From contig CACWKX010000006.1 in assembly GCA_902761585.1 (NCBI GenBank), forward strand, positions 62,001 through 126,000: 64,000 nt of DNA. The letters run 5' to 3'. Below, piece by piece: positions 59,870-64,000 of this stretch; the first letter of the stretch is position 1, and each line of letters opens with the position of its first letter. The notes under the pieces were generated by a model. It was not told the DNA's origin. It worked only from the letters and a program-made list of their open reading frames with translations, and did no database searches. The DNA comes from an uncultured Lachnospiraceae bacterium. Lineage in GTDB: Bacteria > Bacillota > Clostridia > Lachnospirales > Lachnospiraceae. A program made the position numbers and the translations under genes.

Positions 59870-59915
59870 ATCTCGTGCTCCGCACCCGATGATGAGCGGT
59901 CGCCTTCCTAAAAAA
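59870..59915 (+). repeat. 46-bp intergenic repeat, copy 2
   Basis: Matches 28013-28058 at 42 of 46 positions in the same orientation. Its terminal A-run is also the T-run of the tsf terminator on the other strand. Confidence 0.7.
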
Positions 59916-59957
59916 GGGGATACTGCATGGTATCCATATACCACGCGCATCCCCTTT
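59908..59957 (-). terminator. Terminator of rpsB-tsf
   Basis: AAAGGGGAT (59913-59921) pairs with ATCCCCTTT (59949-59957), with an inner GGTAT/ATACC stem, followed on the minus strand by TTTTTTAGG. Confidence 0.8.
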
Positions 59958-59986
59958 CCTTACTTCAAGTCCTTACAATGCAGTTA

Positions 59987-60925
59987 TTACTTCTGAAGCT
60001 GTGCAGCAACCTCTGCTGCAAAGTCCTCGTTCTTCTTCTCCAGCCCTTCGCCGGTCTCAAAACGGACAAAGCCCTTGATGTTGATCTTTGCGTTCTGAGC
60101 CTTCGCCACAGAAGCGACATACTGTGCAACAGACTGCTTACCGTCCTCAGCCTTGACATACTCCTGATCAAGCAGGCAGATCTCCTTGAGCTCTTTCTTC
60201 AGACGGCCCATAACCGCACCGCTGATGACCTTCTCCGGCTTTCCTGCCATCTTCGGATCATTCTTTGTCTGCTCTGTCAGGATTGCAATCTCATGATCCT
60301 TGTAATCCTGCGGAACCTCTGCATCGCTGGTATATTTCGGATTCAGGGCTGCGATCTGCATTGCGATGTTCTTGCCCATCTCACGGACAGCTTCGTTGTC
60401 CACATCAGACACAACATCGACCAGAACGACAATCTTGCCGTTCATATGCGTGTAGCCGGTGACAAAGCCATTCTGCTCTTCAAGCTGCTGGAAGCGGCGG
60501 ATCTTCAGATTCTCACCGATGACGGCGATCATGCTTGCATTGTACTCTGCAACCGTCTTTGTCGGATCTGCCTTGCTGGTCTCAGCAAGAAATGCATCAA
60601 TATCTGCAGCCTTTGTGTCAAGAGCCTGGTCCGCAACAGTCTTGACATAGTTTCTGAACTTCTCATTCTGAGCAACGAAGTCGGTCTCGGAGTTGACCTC
60701 GACAGCAACACCCTTCTTTGCATCCTCAGAGAGAACGATCATGGAAAGACCTTCGGAAGCAATTCTTCCAGACTTCTTCTCCGCCGTTGCAAGTCCCTTC
60801 TTGCGGAGCCACTCAATTGCTGCCTCCTTGTCGCCATTCGTTGCGACGAGCGCCTTCTTGCAGTCCATCATACCGGAACCAGTCTCTTCTCTCAGTTCTC
60901 TTACCAGAGCAGCTGTGATAGCCAT
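59987..60925 (-). CDS. tsf: Translation elongation factor Ts
   Basis: Guanine nucleotide exchange factor for EF-Tu (312 aa). The N-terminal MAITAALVRELREETGSGMMDCKKAL and the core GDKEAAIEWLRKKGL, ASEGLSMIVLSED, VEVNSETDFVAQNEKFRNYV are diagnostic. The C-terminal part (GKPEKVISGAVMGRLKKELKEICLLDQEYVK) completes a normal length. It follows rpsB with an 84-nt spacer and ends in a strong terminator. Confidence 0.98.
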   Translation of the reverse strand: MAITAALVRELREETGSGMMDCKKALVATNGDKEAAIEWLRKKGLATAEKKSGRIASEGLSMIVLSEDAKKGVAVEVNSETDFVAQNEKFRNYVKTVADQALDTKAADIDAFLAETSKADPTKTVAEYNASMIAVIGENLKIRRFQQLEEQNGFVTGYTHMNGKIVVLVDVVSDVDNEAVREMGKNIAMQIAALNPKYTSDAEVPQDYKDHEIAILTEQTKNDPKMAGKPEKVISGAVMGRLKKELKEICLLDQEYVKAEDGKQSVAQYVASVAKAQNAKINIKGFVRFETGEGLEKKNEDFAAEVAAQLQK

Positions 60926-61009
60926 ATATATCCTCCTTCAGTATGAAGTGCGGAAGTACGCGGGACTCCCGCACCTGTTCATTTTGAAATTAATGATCAA
61001 AGGCATCCC

Positions 61010-61765
61010 TTACTCGGCTGCTACTGCATCAACCGGTGCTGCCTCTTCCTCAGCCTCAGTCGACTCACCCTCAGCCTGCTCCATGCCCTGGCGCGCCTCA
61101 ATGACTGCGTCCGCCATCTTGGAAACGATCAGCTTGACGGCGCGGATTGCATCGTCATTGCCCGGGATGACATAATCAAGGTCCTCCGGATCGCAGTTGG
61201 TATCGCAGATACCGATCAGCGGAATACCCAGCGCGTGAGCCTCCTCGACGCAGATTCTCTCCTTCTTCAGATCGACGATGAAGATCGCATCCGGAAGCTT
61301 CTTCATCTCCTCAATGCCTCCGAGGTTCCTCTCCAGCTTGTCAAGCTCCTTCTTCAGCTTGATGACTTCCTTCTTCGGCAGGACATCGAATGTCCCGTCC
61401 TCTTCCATCTTCTTGATGTCCTTCATGCGCTTGATGCGGCTCTGAATGGTCTTGAAGTTGGTCAGCATACCGCCGAGCCATCTCTCATTGACATAGAACT
61501 CTCCGCATCTCTCAGCCTCTGCCTTGATGGAGTCCTGCGCCTGCTTCTTGGTTCCGACAAAGAGGATGCTTCCCCCGTTTGCAACGATGTCTCCGACAGC
61601 ATTGTATGCGTCATCGATCATGCCGACCGTCTTCTGAAGGTCGATGATATAGATGCCGTTGCGCTCTGTATAGATATACGGAGCCATCTTGGGGTTCCAT
61701 CTTCTTGTCTGATGTCCGAAGTGAACGCCTGCTTCCAGCAGCTGCTTCATAGAAAGTACACTCAT
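61010..61765 (-). CDS. rpsB: 30S ribosomal protein S2
   Basis: Small-subunit protein (251 aa). [22 protein letters not shown] near the N-terminus, [37 protein letters not shown]-type segments, and [29 protein letters not shown] are diagnostic. The C-terminus ends in an acidic Glu/Ala tail. AAAGGAG seven bases before MSVLSMK fixes the start. It leads the rpsB-tsf operon with a promoter about 110 nt upstream. Confidence 0.98.
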   Translation of the reverse strand: MSVLSMKQLLEAGVHFGHQTRRWNPKMAPYIYTERNGIYIIDLQKTVGMIDDAYNAVGDIVANGGSILFVGTKKQAQDSIKAEAERCGEFYVNERWLGGMLTNFKTIQSRIKRMKDIKKMEEDGTFDVLPKKEVIKLKKELDKLERNLGGIEEMKKLPDAIFIVDLKKERICVEEAHALGIPLIGICDTNCDPEDLDYVIPGNDDAIRAVKLIVSKMADAVIEARQGMEQAEGESTEAEEEAAPVDAVAAE

Positions 61766-61870
61766 GTCATATCTCCTTTGGTTTTGTTCTTCCGCACGTT
61801 TCAGGTCTGTGAAAGCCCGGATGGGCACCCTTCGCAGAATCCGCATGCGTGCTTTTTTCGCAACTTTTTC

Positions 61871-61899
61871 AGTTTATCATTGTTTTCTTTACTGTGCAA
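61871..61899 (-). promoter_or_regulatory. Promoter of rpsB-tsf
   Basis: TTGCAC (61894-61899), 17 nt and TAAACT (61871-61876) on the minus strand. The resulting leader of about 100 nt is a possible site for S2 autoregulation. Confidence 0.55.
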
Positions 61900-61909
61900 C
61901 TAGTTTCTT

Positions 61910-61996
61910 GTACAGTTTCCATCCGGTTTCCATGCCAGTTTCCCCAGTTTTCCCCCGGGTTCCACGTACAGCTTCTACGCGGTACAGCTTCCGCGG
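61910..61996. repeat. Degenerate GTACAG / GTTTCC repeats upstream of rpsB
   Basis: GTACAGTTTCC, GGTTTCC, CAGTTTCC, CAGTTTTCC and GGGTTCC follow one another, then two GTACAGCTTC units. They lie just upstream of the rpsB promoter. Confidence 0.5.
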
Positions 61997-62038
61997 CCAT
62001 CCTCTGCTATTATCCTGCACAATTGCCGCATAAGGTTT

Positions 62039-63301
62039 TCATTCCCGTCTCAGCGCATTGATCGGATCCATTCTGGCCGCTTTCTGAGCAGGCAGAAGGC
62101 CGGATATAACACCGATCAGCATGGAAATCAGAACAGCACCTGCCGACCACGGGATGGAAATCGCGACCGGGATGCCTGAAAAGCGGTTGATCAGGTAGGA
62201 AAGCAGGACACCGACTCCGACGCCGATCAGGCCGCCCATCGTTGTCAGCACCGCTGCCTCTGTCAGAAATTGTCCAAGGATGGCACTCTGCCTCGCGCCG
62301 ATGGCTTTCTTCAGGCCGATCTCCGCCGTCCGCTCGGTAACAGAGACGAGCATGATATTCATGACGCCGATTGCACCGACCAGGAGCGATATCCCTGCGA
62401 TCCAGATCAGCTGCATATTGGCTGCGGCTGTAAGCTTCTGCTGACTCTTTACAATACCGAGCAAATCCTCTGCCTGGTACTTCGGTGTGTCATCGGAGGT
62501 GCTGGTGATCGTCTGATTCAGGATCTTGGCTGCTGCCCCGCCGGCAGTCGTCATATCATCCGTTGAGGTTGCCTTCACAATCACATTTTCCGGTTCATCG
62601 TAATTGAACACAATCGGCCAGTCCGCCTTCGGAATAAAAAACAGTCCGTTTGAATTATCCTGGTTGTTGTAATAATCCTCCACTGTCTGAATATCGGGTT
62701 CATAGTCGTCCGGCTCATACATAACACCGATCACTGTAAATGGCTGCCCCATGAACTCGACCGTTTTCCCGAGCGGATCCGTATCCGGGAACAGTTTCTG
62801 CGAAGCAACCTGATCGAGAATCATCACCTTCCTGAACAAAGTGTAGTCACTCTCCAGAAATGCTCTCCCGGTTTTCAGGCGATACCCGACGGTGTCAAAG
62901 TAGACATCGTCCACACCGTACATATTGAACTGACTGACAGAATTGTCCCCATAGAATACAGAACTGTCCGTCACAAACCGTTTATTGTAGAGGGTGACCT
63001 GCTTCACCGTCTTCAGATCCGCAATCTTCTGTCTGGTCTCGTCAGCAATCGGCTGCACATTCTGCGGCACCGATGATGCATCATAGATGCTCAGCTCCTG
63101 CCCTCCGGAAGAAAGGCTGACCTTCACTGTGTTGTTTCCCGAGCCCACCAGCTTGTCGCGCAGCGCGTCATTTGTCCCCTTGATCGTGGATACAATCGAC
63201 ATGATGGACGCAATTCCGATGATAATTCCAAGCATGGTAAGAAACGAACGCATCTTGTGCGAAGCGATTCCCCGGAATGCAAGTCTGATATTCTCAAGCA
63301 T
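62039..63301 (-). CDS. MacB/FtsX-type ABC transporter permease
   Basis: A 420-aa permease. TM1 near residues 20-42 (KMRSFLTMLGIIIGIASIMSI), a large extracytoplasmic MacB-PCD domain to about 285, then three C-terminal helices (LIWIAGISLLVGAIGVMNIMLVS, VLTTMGGLIGVGVGVLLSYL, WSAGAVLISMLIGVISGLLPA). The ERTAEIGLKKAIGARQ loop that contacts the ATPase is conserved. The ATG at 63301 has AAGGAG upstream; a GTG at 63310 is too near that site. It lies 15 nt after the adaptor gene. The ATPase gene is not in the window. Likely exports peptides or drugs. Confidence 0.92.
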   Translation of the reverse strand: MLENIRLAFRGIASHKMRSFLTMLGIIIGIASIMSIVSTIKGTNDALRDKLVGSGNNTVKVSLSSGGQELSIYDASSVPQNVQPIADETRQKIADLKTVKQVTLYNKRFVTDSSVFYGDNSVSQFNMYGVDDVYFDTVGYRLKTGRAFLESDYTLFRKVMILDQVASQKLFPDTDPLGKTVEFMGQPFTVIGVMYEPDDYEPDIQTVEDYYNNQDNSNGLFFIPKADWPIVFNYDEPENVIVKATSTDDMTTAGGAAAKILNQTITSTSDDTPKYQAEDLLGIVKSQQKLTAAANMQLIWIAGISLLVGAIGVMNIMLVSVTERTAEIGLKKAIGARQSAILGQFLTEAAVLTTMGGLIGVGVGVLLSYLINRFSGIPVAISIPWSAGAVLISMLIGVISGLLPAQKAARMDPINALRRE

Positions 63302-63316
63302 GTATTTCACACTCCT

Positions 63317-64000
63317 TCAGCCGACGCCATAGTAGCTTCCGCTGACTGCGCTCAGCGTCTCGACTTCTTTCGTCGGCGCGCCGTCCTTCACATCGTCTCC
63401 ATACGGGAAGGCAATGTAATCATCCGAGCTGAGCCCGGACAGAATCATCGTGATCCCATACCCTGTATCCTTGGTCTTCACATATTTTCTCGCAAGCTTT
63501 CCGTCTTCTCCGCGCACATAGCAGAAACTCTTTCCGGCGGAGTCCGTCCGGATCAGATAAGGGGGAAGCATCAGGCCGGATTCTGTATCCTGGGATGTCA
63601 CGCTCAGCTCAACCGTCGACCCTGCTGTCAGCCCTTCTGCCTCGTCAATATACGCCAGGAACGGATACTGGGAGGAATTCTGGTCATTCGTTGAATCATA
63701 GTAGTACACATTGCTGCCGGAGTCGGACGGATACTTGGAGATCTCCGTGATTTTCGCTGTAAATGTACTTCCGGTATCCCACGAGGTTCCCGAAATCATA
63801 TCCCCGACCTTCAGGCTGTCGAGCGACCGCTCACTCAGTGTTCCCTGGACATACATGCCGGCCTTCCCGGTAATGACAATGAACCCCCCGGATGAAGGCT
63901 GCTCCGTCGTTGTTCCTGCCTGCTTCACAATTCCATCCATCGTGGCTGTGACTGTCTCGTTCTGGAGATTTGCGTCATATTCCTTGATCGCCAGGTCTGC
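63317..64000 (-). CDS. Efflux RND/HlyD-like periplasmic adaptor subunit (N-terminus beyond window)
   Basis: The 227 visible C-terminal residues begin at the window edge, reading LAIKEYDANLQNETVTATMDGIV, which matches the return half of a lipoyl/coiled-coil domain. GFIVITGKAGMYVQGTLSERSLDSLKVGDMIS is the beta-barrel domain. The membrane-proximal part ends YVKTKDTGYGITMILSGLSSDDYIAFPYG. In Gram-positives such YknX-type adaptors work with a MacB-like permease and an ATPase. It ends 15 nt before the permease gene, so the two are co-transcribed. Confidence 0.88.
   Translation of the reverse strand, partial: ADLAIKEYDANLQNETVTATMDGIVKQAGTTTEQPSSGGFIVITGKAGMYVQGTLSERSLDSLKVGDMISGTSWDTGSTFTAKITEISKYPSDSGSNVYYYDSTNDQNSSQYPFLAYIDEAEGLTAGSTVELSVTSQDTESGLMLPPYLIRTDSAGKSFCYVRGEDGKLARKYVKTKDTGYGITMILSGLSSDDYIAFPYGDDVKDGAPTKEVETLSAVSGSYYGVG

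Noticed and set aside
1-64000. CRISPR array, prophage or insertion sequence
   Set aside because: No regularly spaced repeats, no cas, transposase, integrase or phage structural genes were seen; gene content is housekeeping throughout.

Overview
The window looks like chromosomal DNA from a fermentative anaerobic member of the Clostridia (Bacillota), most likely near the Lachnospiraceae. This is inferred from housekeeping gene order, acetate-forming pta-ackA, an [FeFe]-hydrogenase-like protein, the GGGtGRT protein with its Fe-S scaffold partner, strong AGGAGG-type ribosome binding sites (often paired with GTG or TTG starts), and Gram-positive genes such as ylxM, Asp23 and relQ. No 16S gene is present, so the assignment stays at this level. 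Nearly all genes lie on the minus strand. I see no prophage, insertion sequence or CRISPR array.

Region by region, in plus coordinates (minus-strand operons read from high to low). 1-5.0 kb: Asp23-nusB-xseA-xseB-ispA-dxs, with dxs cut by the window edge. 5.1-7.1 kb: prfC with its own promoter, and beside it a promoter-plus-terminator unit that may be an unknown small RNA. 7.3-10.7 kb: carbamate kinase, acyltransferase 3, a double-ACT protein and a HAD hydrolase. 10.7-14.7 kb: ylxM-ffh-rpsP-khpA-rimM-trmD (protein targeting and ribosome maturation). 14.8-23.8 kb: ilvA, then yceD-rpmF and plsX-acpP-rnc-smc-ftsY. 23.9-27.8 kb: pta-ackA and the hydrogenase-like protein. 28-30.8 kb: tmcAL, a TRIC-type channel and a HicB-like antitoxin. 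30.9-37.5 kb: tRNA-Leu(CAA), a divergent lysA, nnrE/nnrD, the GGGtGRT/scaffold pair and a YprB-like nuclease. 37.7-45.3 kb: a cmk-ispH fusion overlapping rpsA, a BaiN-like flavoprotein, a two-component system and a small (p)ppGpp synthetase. 45.4-48.8 kb: ssrA (tmRNA), an exonuclease, smpB and an HtrA protease. 48.9-55.4 kb: a glycolytic cluster gapA-pgk-tpiA-gpmI with homoserine dehydrogenase inside it. 55.5-59.8 kb: iscR-nifS, glgA, ridA, DUF1294. 59.9-64 kb: rpsB-tsf and part of an efflux ABC system (adaptor plus permease).

The genes link central carbon flow (glycolysis to acetyl-P to acetate, with a putative hydrogen enzyme or sensor), isoprenoid precursor synthesis (dxs, ispA, ispH), lipid precursor synthesis (plsX, acpP) and the translation machinery with its rescue systems. 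The most notable unexplained features are the small RNA candidate at 6.9-7.1 kb, a 46-bp intergenic repeat found at 28.0 and 59.9 kb, two consensus promoters built into upstream hairpins (14.7 and 23.8 kb), and the GGGtGRT/scaffold pair.
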